Assembly: GCA_964388085.1 (NCBI GenBank)
Contig: CAYLZW010000124.1
Span: 1-15,445, forward strand
DNA from: CAYLZW01 sp964388085
GTDB taxonomy: Bacteria > Myxococcota > UBA727 > CAYLZW01
Direction of reading: 5' to 3'
Length of the DNA stretch: 15,445 nt
A program made the translations under genes and the position numbers. This document shows positions 1-7,094 of this stretch, piece after piece. How positions within the stretch are numbered: the first letter of the stretch is position 1; each line of letters begins with the position of its first letter. Below the pieces are notes generated by a model. That model did not search any database, was not told the DNA's origin, and saw nothing but the letters and a program-made list of their open reading frames with translations.

Positions 1-509
1 ACGTCATCCTGCGCTTCGGTGATCACGACATCGACGACGCCAACGAGCTGCCGCTGATCGCGGGGGACGCCGGCGTGGGCGAGAAGGTGAAGATCGTCGT
101 GCTGCGCAAGGGCCAGCAAAAGGACATGGCCATCGTCCTCGGCGAGCACCCCGAGAACATGTCGGAGTCGGACGCCGCCGCGCTCAAGAAGTCTCCCGAG
201 CTCTCGAAGAAGAGCGGCGGCGGCCGCGGCATCGGGGTCAGCGTCGTCACCCTCGACGGCGACGATCGCCGAAGGCTCGGCCTCACCAGCAAGATCGGCG
301 GCGCGCGCGTGGTCAAGGTGGACTTCGGCTCCCCCGCCTTCCACGCCGGCCTGCAGGCGGACGACGTCATCGCCAAGGTGAACGACCGCGACGTGAAGGA
401 CGCCAAGGAGCTGCAGAGCCTGGTGAAGAAGGCGAAGAGCGGCGAGGTCCTGCGCATGTTCGTGAAGCGCGGGGAGGCGACCGTGTTCGTGGCGCTGAAG
501 AAGCCTTGA
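1..509 (+). CDS. HtrA/DegP-type periplasmic serine protease, C-terminal PDZ part (5' truncated)
   Basis: The frame is open from base 3 to a TGA at 507-509, and the start lies upstream of the window; the GTG at 75 is internal. About 168 residues are visible. The first ~50 are the distal half of a PDZ domain (VILRFGDHDIDDANELP, then VGEKVKIVVLRKGQ and the closing strand MAIVLGEHPE). After a Ser/Lys/Gly-rich linker comes a second, complete PDZ domain, starting at GIGVSVVTLD and including the GSPAFHAGLQADDVIAKVN core. This PDZ-linker-PDZ end is typical of DegP/DegQ/HtrA proteases, which degrade or refold misfolded envelope proteins. The trypsin-like protease domain and His-Asp-Ser triad are outside the window, so activity cannot be judged. 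The gene converges on the hydrolase gene ending at 529, leaving 19 bases between them. A different two-PDZ protein is possible but less likely. Confidence 0.85.
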   Translation, partial: VILRFGDHDIDDANELPLIAGDAGVGEKVKIVVLRKGQQKDMAIVLGEHPENMSESDAAALKKSPELSKKSGGGRGIGVSVVTLDGDDRRRLGLTSKIGGARVVKVDFGSPAFHAGLQADDVIAKVNDRDVKDAKELQSLVKKAKSGEVLRMFVKRGEATVFVALKKP

Positions 510-528
510 GGGACTCGCGGCCTCTGGC

Positions 529-1608
529 TCAGTCGAGCGGCGGCACGTCCCGCCCTTCGCCATGCTCGAGCACCCAGAAGCGCTCCGACGTCACCGCGCT
601 GTTCGCGAGCGCGGCCGCGAGATCGCGCGTCGGCTCCTCGTAGCCGTCGTCCGCGAGCGCGAACGTGCCGTAGTGGATGGCGACGCTCGTCTGCGCGCGC
701 AGCTCCTCGTGGGCGCGCACGGCCTCCTGCGGATCGATGTGCACCGGCGCCATGAACCAGCGCGGCAGGTAGGCGCCGATGGGCAAGAGCGCGAGGCGCA
801 GGGGGCCAAAGCGCTCGCCGACCTCGCGGAAGTGTCCGCCGTAGCCGGTGTCGCCCGCGAAGAAGGCGTTGCCGGACTTGCTCTCGATGACGAAGCCGCC
901 CCAGAGGGTCTTGTCCCGATCGCTGATGCCGCGCGCCGAGAAGTGCCTGGCCGGCGCGGCGTGCAGCGTGACGTCGTCGCTGAGCTGCGCTGACTGCCAC
1001 CAGTCGAGATCCTGGCCGCCCTCGATGCCCTCGCGCAGGAGCAGGGCGTTGTTGCCGAGCGGCACGAAGATGCGCGGCGCGTCTCGCTCGCGTAGGCGCT
1101 CGAGCGTCTCCACGTCGAGGTGGTCGTAGTGGTTGTGGCTGACGAGCACGACGTCGATCTTGGGCAGGTCCTCGAAGCGAAGGCCGGGTGGACGCACGCG
1201 CTTTGGGCCCGCGAAAGAGACCGGGCTCGCGCGCTCCGAGAAGTGCGGATCGGTCAGGATGTTGAGCCCGTCCACCTGCAAGAGCACGGTCGCGTGGTTC
1301 ACGAAGGTGACGCGCATGGCGCCGCCGTCTACCTGTGCGGGCGGCTTCGGGCCGGGCTCGTCGTCGATGAAGTCGGGCCAGGGGCCTTGCTTGCGCGTCA
1401 CCAGCCACTTCAGCACGTCGGTGACGTTCTGGTGGCCGGTCGCCTCGCGGTTTTGAAAGCGCTCGCCGTCGAAGTGATCGCTCCGCGGCCCCCGGTAGGC
1501 GGGCGCCGCGAACACGCAGGCGCCGAGGAACAGCGCGCCCCCCACGACGACGAGCGCGAGCGCGGCGAGGGCGAGCACCATGTTCCGCTTCCTCGCCCTG
1601 CGCGCCAT
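529..1608 (-). CDS. MBL-fold metallohydrolase, NAPE-PLD/RomA-like, probable lipoprotein
   Basis: The product is 359 residues with a complete set of dinuclear zinc ligands: H158, H160, D162 and H163 in SHNHYDHLD, then H222, D253 (in AGDTGYG) and H312 (in AIHYGTF). The substrate-side motif ILTDPHFSERASP at 117-129 and the ligand spacing resemble the N-acylphosphatidylethanolamine phospholipase D/RomA/UlaG-like branch, so a phosphodiester or lipid-type hydrolase is inferred; the substrate is unknown. A basic N-terminus and hydrophobic stretch end in LGAC (Cys31), a plausible lipobox, suggesting export and lipid anchoring. It is the last gene of the ABC operon, starting 4 bases after the DUF4340 stop, which suggests translational coupling. 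The chosen start keeps the basic n-region MARRARKRN. An ATG at 1581 (residue 10) has a better ribosome site, GAGGAA seven bases upstream, but would lose those charges. Confidence 0.9.
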   Translation of the reverse strand: MARRARKRNMVLALAALALVVVGGALFLGACVFAAPAYRGPRSDHFDGERFQNREATGHQNVTDVLKWLVTRKQGPWPDFIDDEPGPKPPAQVDGGAMRVTFVNHATVLLQVDGLNILTDPHFSERASPVSFAGPKRVRPPGLRFEDLPKIDVVLVSHNHYDHLDVETLERLRERDAPRIFVPLGNNALLLREGIEGGQDLDWWQSAQLSDDVTLHAAPARHFSARGISDRDKTLWGGFVIESKSGNAFFAGDTGYGGHFREVGERFGPLRLALLPIGAYLPRWFMAPVHIDPQEAVRAHEELRAQTSVAIHYGTFALADDGYEEPTRDLAAALANSAVTSERFWVLEHGEGRDVPPLD

Positions 1609-1612
1609 GCGC

Positions 1613-3148
1613 TCAGCGTCCCGCGAGGCCCTGCTGGCGCAGGCTCTCCTCGAGCTTCTTGCGCACGTCGGGCGGCAGGTTCTCCATGCCGGGGATGCCG
1701 CCGCCCATGCCCTGCGGCGGCGGTGGCGGCGGCGGCAGCTTCTTGAACAGAGCGAGCGGCTTGTCGAAGCGCACCTTCTGGTGCTCGGCCACCGCGTGGA
1801 TGTTGCCGTCCTCGGCGCCGAGCACGTACACGCGCTTGCCGCCCTCGTCCCCCGGCACCGCGGCGCCGAAGGCGATGGACTTGCTGGTGCCGCCCGCCAG
1901 CTGAAGCGTCAGCTTCGTCGTCGGCGAGCCGGTGCCGTGCCCGGCGGGAGCGTCGGCGTAGCGCTGCTGCGCCTTGAGGCGCGCGAGGACCGAGAGCGCG
2001 GCGTCCACGCGGCCGGGATCGAACTCGTAGCCCTCCGGCGGCGCGCTCGGCTGGGTCATGGTCCAGGCCCCGTCCTGCTTGCTGAGCTCGACGGTGCCGC
2101 CGGGGCTCGTCAGCGTGAAGCGCTCCACCGCGCTCGGCTCGAAGCGCACGAGCGTCAGGTCGCGCAGCTCCTCGATCGTCTTCAGCAGGTTCTTCGTCTG
2201 GTAGCTCTGCAGCAGGTAGATCTGCGGCTCGCCCTCGATCTGGGCGTAGATCCGCTTCTGGTCATCTTCCTTGCCGAAGCGGACGGCGACGCTCTTGCCG
2301 TCCTTCCGCTTGACGACGACGCGGCCGAGCGCGGGCTTGTCCGACAGGCCGGTCTCGTCGGCGCTCTTCGCCTCGTCGACGAAGGCGCTGGCGCGCAGGT
2401 TCGCGGCCGTGCTCGCCACGCGGCGCAAGAGATCGCCGTCGCTGCGGAAGCCCTCGGGCAGCGCCACGTCGCTCGCGAAGGCCCAGGTGGTCTTCGTGAT
2501 CGCGGACTCACCTTCGCCGCTCGACTCCTCGCGCGCCTCGAGCGTGTAGGAAGCCTCTGCCGCGGGCTCCACGAGGACGCTCTGCACGGCGGCGAGCTCC
2601 TCGTCGAGCAGCTTCTTCTTGCGCCAGTCCGAGACGTCCTTTTGCAGCTTGGCCGCGAGGCTGCCCTTGCCGACGAACACCTCGTCGCTGCCCTGGAGGC
2701 GCAGGTAGTGGCCGCCGCCTTGCGCCGAGCGGCCGAACACGAGGGCGAGCGGCTCCTTCCCCGGCTGGTGCACGGTCACCTGCAGCCCCTTCTCGTCGTC
2801 GACGCCGAGCTCGGCGTGCTTCTCCGCGCGGCCGGTGACGAAGGTGCCGGCCTCGAGCTCGCCGAGCGCGTCGAGGGCCTCAGTCACCGCGCTCTGTTCG
2901 GCGGCGAAGCGCGCGTCGGGCTTGTCGGGGGCGGCCACGGTCCAGCCGCCCTCGCCCTTCTCGAGCAGCGCCGTGTGCTTGCCCGCGAGCTCGATCTTGC
3001 TGACCGCGTCCTGCTGCACCTCGGCGAGCGCCAGCGTGCGGATGCCCACGGCCACGCGATCCTCGCGCGTGACGAACACGAGCACGAGCAACACGAGGAA
3101 CACAGCGACGGAAATGAGAGCGTTACGGTGCGGGAGCTGGGTGCTCAT
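1613..3148 (-). CDS. DUF4340 domain-containing membrane-anchored protein of Gld-type ABC operon
   Basis: The product is 511 residues. One N-terminal membrane segment (about residues 11-27, LISVAVFLVLLVLVFVT) is followed by a long periplasmic part with repeated beta-rich modules. In these, a residual such as VSKIELAGKHTALLEKGEGG is followed by blocks like LALVFGRSAQGGGHYLRL and SVAVRFGKEDDQKRIYAQIE. This W-rich, FG-containing repeat pattern is the DUF4340 family, regularly found directly after GldG-like genes in ABC-2 transporter operons; its biochemical role is unknown. The C-terminus is unusual: a run of prolines, a Gly/Met-rich stretch and a charged helix. The start has a GGAGAG ribosome site close upstream. 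The gene follows the GldG-like gene by 32 bases and precedes the hydrolase by 4, so it is clearly co-transcribed. Confidence 0.88.
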   Translation of the reverse strand: MSTQLPHRNALISVAVFLVLLVLVFVTREDRVAVGIRTLALAEVQQDAVSKIELAGKHTALLEKGEGGWTVAAPDKPDARFAAEQSAVTEALDALGELEAGTFVTGRAEKHAELGVDDEKGLQVTVHQPGKEPLALVFGRSAQGGGHYLRLQGSDEVFVGKGSLAAKLQKDVSDWRKKKLLDEELAAVQSVLVEPAAEASYTLEAREESSGEGESAITKTTWAFASDVALPEGFRSDGDLLRRVASTAANLRASAFVDEAKSADETGLSDKPALGRVVVKRKDGKSVAVRFGKEDDQKRIYAQIEGEPQIYLLQSYQTKNLLKTIEELRDLTLVRFEPSAVERFTLTSPGGTVELSKQDGAWTMTQPSAPPEGYEFDPGRVDAALSVLARLKAQQRYADAPAGHGTGSPTTKLTLQLAGGTSKSIAFGAAVPGDEGGKRVYVLGAEDGNIHAVAEHQKVRFDKPLALFKKLPPPPPPPQGMGGGIPGMENLPPDVRKKLEESLRQQGLAGR

Positions 3149-3180
3149 GTCTCTCTCCAGTCCAACGAGCTGGGCAGCGC

Positions 3181-4905
3181 TCAGGCGGCCGAGGTCTGGT
3201 TGAGGCGACGACGACGGGACTCCCGCCGTTGCCAGCGGATGAGCCCGTACAAGACGAGGAGCAGCGGCACGCCGACGGCGTTGCCGTACTTCACGAAGTT
3301 GCGGGTGCTGTCGGGCAGCTCCTCACGCAGCGGCGGGTCGATGAGGCCGCGCGTGCGCATGCCGAGCAGCGCCGGATCGAGCAGCAGCCAGTCGACCATG
3401 TTGAGCGTGAGCGCGGCGTTCGCCGGGTTCAGGAAGTCGTCGCGCACGATGCCGGCCGTGCCCGCCACCAGCACGCGCGACTTCTTCTGGCCGCTCGCGC
3501 TCGTCGCCTCCGCGCTCTCCTCGTCGGCGCCGCCGGCACCGTCGGCCGGCGCGGTGTCGTCGCTCGCCCGCGCGTTCTCGGGGTAGTGCGCGGGCAGCGC
3601 GCCCTCGACGGACGCCATCAGGTTGTAGGGGCCGGTGAAGATGGCCTCCACCCGCTCGGCGAAGCGCTGCGGCGCCATGTTCATCGGCGTCGCGTCCTCG
3701 AGCCAGGACTTCTCGGTCGACTTCGCGAGGATGGTGCCGCTCAGCTTGCCCTCGTTCGCCTTCATGACGTCGTCGCTCAGGTAGACGGCCGTCGGGAAGG
3801 GCATGGTCACGTCGGCGAGCCCGCGCGTGAGCGCCGAGTCCCCCTCGAGGCGCGGCAGCACGGGGATGAACGGGTAGCGCAGCGGCATGTTGACCACCAT
3901 GGGCCCCATGCGGCGCTGCACCGAGAGGCTCGCGGAGCTGACGTCGGCGACGAGCTGGCTGCCGAGCTCGATGCCGTAGCTCGCCAGCAGGTCGCCGAGG
4001 CCGTGCTCGGTGGGCTTTGCCTGGAAGGTCTTGAGGTCCACGTCGACGTGATCGATCAGGAAGGCGGCGCTCTTGCCGCTGGCGAGGAAGGCGTCGATGG
4101 CCTTCAGCGCGGGCTCGCCGTAGCTCTGCTTCGGACCGAGCACGAGCATGGCGTCGATGTCGTCGTCGATCTTGCCGTCCTTCAGATCGGCCGGCAGCGT
4201 GACCGGCTTCACCTCATAGACCTGCTCGAGCAGGCCCTTCAGGTTGGCGAGATCTTCGCTGAGCGAGAGCTCGCCGTGCCCCTGGGCGATGCCGAGCACG
4301 GGCACGCGCGTGCGCGTCAGGTTGCGGATCTGCGTCGTCAGGTTGTACTCGAGGTCGCCCGTGGACTGCACCACCGGCAGGACCTCGGTCTCCTCGCCGT
4401 AGCGCACCACGAGTCCCATGTAGGCGCGCTTGGTCTGCGCCTGGTCCTCCTCGATGACGCGGATCTCGACGGGGCTCACGCCGAGCCGCTCGAGCTCGCT
4501 CTCGATGGAGGTCTTGTCGCGCATGCGCCGGCCGAAGATGTCGACCTTGACGTCCTTCTTGATGGCCTTGTCCTCGTCGGTCTCGGCGCTCTCGGGGTCG
4601 ATGAACTCGTAGCTCAACATGCCCTTCGACGAGGCGCGGTACTCCTCGAGCAGGTCGCGCACGAACTGGGCGTTCTGGCTGAAGGGCGGCGGCAGGTTGG
4701 CCGTGAAGTAGGCCGTGACCGTGACCGGATCCTCGAGGTCGCTCATGGTCTTGGTCGACGCGGACGAGAGCGTGAACACGTCGTCACGCGTGAGATCGAT
4801 GCGCCAGAAGTGCTGCACCGAGAGGATGTTCAGGCAGACGAGGCTGCCGATGGTCGAGAGCAGGATGATGAGCTTGTCGCGGTCTTGCGTTCGAGGGCGC
4901 GCCAT
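3181..4905 (-). CDS. GldG-like ABC transporter auxiliary membrane protein (ABC_transp_aux family)
   Basis: The product is 574 residues. A membrane segment at about 12-32 (LIILLSTIGSLVCLNILSV) is followed by the conserved WRIDLTRDDVFTLS entry motif and a large periplasmic region. A second membrane segment near 539-556 (GNAVGVPLLLVLYGLIRW) leads into a very basic cytoplasmic tail. The order, two terminal helices around a large soluble domain with an AQGHGELSL segment, matches the GldG/ABC_transp_aux family that accompanies ABC-2 permeases; in Flavobacteria GldG works with GldA and GldF in gliding and secretion. Residues about 445-475 form an Asp/Glu/Ala-rich insertion likely to be a disordered loop. 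A near-perfect TAGGAGG ribosome site lies five bases before the ATG and overlaps the permease TAG stop, so translation is coupled. The transported substrate is not evident. Confidence 0.9.
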   Translation of the reverse strand: MARPRTQDRDKLIILLSTIGSLVCLNILSVQHFWRIDLTRDDVFTLSSASTKTMSDLEDPVTVTAYFTANLPPPFSQNAQFVRDLLEEYRASSKGMLSYEFIDPESAETDEDKAIKKDVKVDIFGRRMRDKTSIESELERLGVSPVEIRVIEEDQAQTKRAYMGLVVRYGEETEVLPVVQSTGDLEYNLTTQIRNLTRTRVPVLGIAQGHGELSLSEDLANLKGLLEQVYEVKPVTLPADLKDGKIDDDIDAMLVLGPKQSYGEPALKAIDAFLASGKSAAFLIDHVDVDLKTFQAKPTEHGLGDLLASYGIELGSQLVADVSSASLSVQRRMGPMVVNMPLRYPFIPVLPRLEGDSALTRGLADVTMPFPTAVYLSDDVMKANEGKLSGTILAKSTEKSWLEDATPMNMAPQRFAERVEAIFTGPYNLMASVEGALPAHYPENARASDDTAPADGAGGADEESAEATSASGQKKSRVLVAGTAGIVRDDFLNPANAALTLNMVDWLLLDPALLGMRTRGLIDPPLREELPDSTRNFVKYGNAVGVPLLLVLYGLIRWQRRESRRRRLNQTSAA

Positions 4906-4914
4906 CGCTGCCTC

Positions 4915-5798
4915 CTACTGTCGGACGCGCCCGAGGGTGCGGACGCAGAGCCCGAGTCCCACGGCGCTGAGGGAGAGGAAGTACACGACGTCACGCGAGT
5001 CGATGACGCCGCGCGCGATCGAGTCGAAGTGCACGTCGGCCGAGAGGTAGGTGAACAGCGCCGAGGCGCTCTCGGGCACGAGGAAGGCCACCCAGTCGAC
5101 GAACACGAAGCTCGTGCAGGCGACCGTGCCGAGCACGAAGCCCACCACCTGGTCCTGCGTGATGGCGCTCGTCCACATGCCGAGGGCCAAGAAGCTCGAC
5201 GACAGCAGTAAGAGCCCGAGGTAGCCGGCGATGACCGGCCCCCAGTCGAAGGCGAAGCCCTCGGCCACCAGCGTCGAGATCGTGAGCGGAAAGAACAACG
5301 AGAAGGCGAGCCCGACGGCGACCATGGCGAGCGCGCCGAGGAACTTGCCGAGCACGACCTCGCCGTCTGTGACGGGCAGGGTCAAGAGCGCCTCGAGCGT
5401 GCGCGTCTTGCGCTCCTCGGCGATGAGCCGCATGGTGACGGCGGGGCCGAGCAGCATGAACACGAAGGGCGCGAACATGAAGTAGCGCCGCATGGTGGCC
5501 GTGCCGTCGACGAAGATGCCGCCGAACANNNNNNNNNNNNNNNNNNNNNNNNNNNNNNNNNNNNNNNNNNNNNNNNNNNNNNNNNNNNNNNNNNNNNNNN
5601 NNNNNNNNNNNNNNNNNNNNNNNNNNNNAACATGAAGTAGCGCCGCATGGTGGCCGTGCCGTCGACGAAGATGCCGCCGAACAAGAAGAACAGCAGCACC
5701 GCGCTCGTGACCAGGAACGCGCCCAGGAACACATACGCGATGGGCGAGTTGAAGTAGGCGCGCAGCTCACGTCGGGCGATGGCGAGGGTGTTCGTCAT
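4915..5798 (-). CDS. ABC-2 type transporter permease, GldF-like (interrupted only by an assembly gap)
   Basis: As printed, the frame is broken by 100 Ns at 5529-5628, but the 55 bases on each side are identical. Removing the gap plus one copy (155 bases) leaves 729 bases, an uninterrupted 242-residue protein, the usual length for these permeases. It begins MTNTLAIARRELRAYFNSPI and has about six hydrophobic segments, the first AYVFLGAFLVTSAVLLFFLF. A cytoplasmic motif EERKTRTLEALLTLPVT follows the second segment and is typical of ABC-2 permeases of the GldF/NosY type. It would form the membrane channel or lipid/protein export unit with the ATPase encoded upstream. The start has a GAGG ribosome site nine bases upstream, and the stop at 4915 is nine bases from the GldG-like start. 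The gene starts 169 bases after the ATPase stop, a gap filled by a start-site duplication and hairpins. Confidence 0.9.
5474..5683. repeat. Exact 55-base direct repeat flanking the scaffold gap (contig-end overlap)
   Basis: Bases 5474-5528 and 5629-5683 are identical over all 55 positions and lie immediately on either side of the run of Ns. Both copies encode the same permease residues (GGIFVDGTATMRRYFM on the minus strand). A length of exactly 55 matches a common de Bruijn graph k-mer size, so these are most simply unmerged overlapping contig ends rather than a biological repeat. Confidence 0.93.
5529..5628. other. 100-N scaffold gap
   Basis: This is a run of exactly 100 undetermined bases, the conventional placeholder for a gap of unknown size. 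Because the flanks overlap by 55 bases and join in frame, the real distance is probably minus 55, meaning no sequence is missing. Confidence 0.98.
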
Positions 5799-5940
5799 GC
5801 GAAGTGTCCTCGAAACTCGAATGGGCGACCGGAGGGAGCAAGGATGGGAGGGGCCCCACGTTGAGCTCTGCTCGCGTGGGTGAGGGGCGCAGCCCCTCGG
5901 AAGTCAGGCGGCGATGGCGAGAGTGTTCGTCATGCGAAGT
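5775..5940 (-). repeat. Duplicated permease start region with hairpin-bearing spacer
   Basis: Bases 5775-5805 (around the true permease ATG at 5796-5798) and 5910-5940 match at 30 of 31 positions. Each includes an ATG, the next seven codons (MTNTLAIA) and the leader acttcgc. Weaker similarity continues about 25 bases further upstream of each ATG (shared tttcga). The upstream copy goes out of the gene after eight codons and reaches a TGA. Between the copies lie two inverted repeats: 5855-5860 with 5875-5880 (CCCACG/CGTGGG), and 5882-5888 with 5892-5898 (GAGGGGC/GCCCCTC, three-base loop). The arrangement suggests insertion or copy of a small repeat element at the gene start, leaving duplicated flanks. 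A MITE- or REP-like origin is inference. Confidence 0.8.
5904..5933 (-). pseudogene. 9-codon remnant or decoy ORF from duplicated permease start
   Basis: This mini-ORF encodes MTNTLAIAA and then stops at TGA. Its first eight residues are identical to the permease N-terminus. It has a good GGAG ribosome site seven bases before the ATG, arguably better placed than that of the intact gene, and begins 34 bases after the ATPase stop. It could be the ancestral start site left behind by the insertion, and might act as a short translated leader. There is no evidence that the peptide itself has a function. Confidence 0.65.
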
Positions 5941-5967
5941 CTCCGCTCGTCGAAATAGAAGGGCAGC

Positions 5968-6918
5968 TCAAGTCGTCAGTCGGCGGAAGGTGTCCTCGAG
6001 GGAGACCTGACGGCGCTCGAGTTGCAGCAGGATCATGTCGTTGTCGACGCAGGCGTCGAAGAGCGCGCGGCGGGGATCTTCTTTGCCGCTGGTCTTCAGC
6101 AGGAAGGCGAAGCAGTCCTTCTCCTCGGCGCTCTGGCGCTCGATGTCCTCGATGCCGGGCAGCTTGGCGAGGATGCTCGTGACGCCCTCGATGGTGCGCG
6201 TGGAGCCTTGGCGGATGGCGATCTCGACGTGGATGCTGCCCATCTCGGTGGTGAGCTGCGCCGTCGGGCTGTCGGCCACGATCTCGCCGTCGGAGATGAT
6301 GAGCACGCGCGAGCAGGTGGCCTGCACCTCGGGCAGCACGTGCGTCGACATGAGCACGGTCTTCTCTTCGCCGAGCTGCTTGATGAGGTCTCTGATCTCG
6401 AGCACCTGGTTCGGATCGAGGCCGGTGGTGGGCTCGTCCAGGATCAGCAGGTCGGGGTCGTGCAGCATGGCCGCCGCGAGCCCCGTGCGTTGGCGGTAGC
6501 CTTTCGAGAGCTGCGCCACGTTCTTGCCGCGCATGGCGCCGATGCCGCAGCGCTCGACGGCGCTCTCGATCTTGCTCTGCCGCTCGCTCTTTGGCAGCTC
6601 GCGAATGTCGGCCAGGTACTCGAGGTACTCCTGCACCATCATGTCGTCGTAGAGCGGGTTGTTCTCGGGCAGGTAGCCGATGCGCCGGCGCGCCGCGACC
6701 GGATCCGCCGTGACGTCGGTGTCGCCCACCCTCACGCTGCCCGCGCTCGGAAGCACATAGCCCGTGAGGATCTTCATCGTCGTCGATTTGCCGGCGCCGT
6801 TCGGGCCGAGGAAGCCCACCACCTGCCCCTTCGGGACCTCGAAGGTGATGCCGCGGAGCGCGTGCGTGGCGCCGTAGACCTTCGACAACTCCCGGATGCC
6901 GATCATGGGTGCTTCCAT
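5968..6918 (-). CDS. ABC transporter ATP-binding protein, GldA-like
   Basis: The product is 316 residues and carries all ABC ATPase motifs: Walker A GPNGAGKST (38-46), signature LSKGYRQR (137-144), Walker B LLILDEPT (157-164), D-loop GLDP and switch histidine H193 in STHVL. The Q-loop position reads YLPEN, with Glu, as often seen in this drug/lipid and gliding-type ABC-2 subfamily. Residues from about 225 form a C-terminal accessory domain of the kind seen in long DrrA/GldA-type ATPases. It powers the permease encoded next. The start at 6918 has GAGG five bases upstream; the ATG at 6906 (residue 5), preceded by GGAAG, is an alternative. It is the first gene of the operon. Confidence 0.95.
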   Translation of the reverse strand: MEAPMIGIRELSKVYGATHALRGITFEVPKGQVVGFLGPNGAGKSTTMKILTGYVLPSAGSVRVGDTDVTADPVAARRRIGYLPENNPLYDDMMVQEYLEYLADIRELPKSERQSKIESAVERCGIGAMRGKNVAQLSKGYRQRTGLAAAMLHDPDLLILDEPTTGLDPNQVLEIRDLIKQLGEEKTVLMSTHVLPEVQATCSRVLIISDGEIVADSPTAQLTTEMGSIHVEIAIRQGSTRTIEGVTSILAKLPGIEDIERQSAEEKDCFAFLLKTSGKEDPRRALFDACVDNDMILLQLERRQVSLEDTFRRLTT

Positions 6919-6954
6919 GAAGACCTCATCTCCTGGCTGTTGCGCGTGCGCGCG

Positions 6955-6982
6955 AAGCTAGTCCCCTCACGACGAGCGTCAA
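6955..6982 (-). promoter_or_regulatory. Candidate sigma70-type promoter of the ABC operon
   Basis: On the minus strand TTGACG (6977-6982) is followed after 16 bases by TAGCTT (6955-6960), placing transcription start about 30 bases before the ATPase ATG. The -35 matches five of six consensus bases and the -10 is weak. No other good candidate was seen between 6919 and 7094. Confidence 0.4.
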
Positions 6983-7094
6983 GTCCGCGTGCGATAGCGA
7001 TCGCGACCCGCCGGCGCAGTGGGTTCGTTGCGCTTGGGACCGCGAGAACGCGTTGGCTCGTCGATCTATTTCGAGCCTGCGGATCGATTCCCGA

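Noticed and set aside
75..509. A complete short PDZ protein starting at GTG 75
   Set aside because: The frame remains open to the window edge and the residues before 75 continue the first PDZ domain.
3229..5211. A 660-codon open frame on the plus strand opposite the GldG-like and permease genes, and a similar 668-codon one at 1580-3586
   Set aside because: Its composition (Arg/Ala/His/Leu/Glu-rich, no motif) is that of antisense shadow frames in GC-rich DNA, and the opposite strand has clearly conserved proteins.
4991..5798. Two frames running through the Ns
   Set aside because: They are products of translating the N gap; collapsing the 55-base overlap gives a single permease frame.
7055..7077. 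GGCTCG/CGAGCC inverted repeat after the FKBP gene as a terminator
   Set aside because: Only six pairs with an 11-base loop and no T-run; too weak to call.
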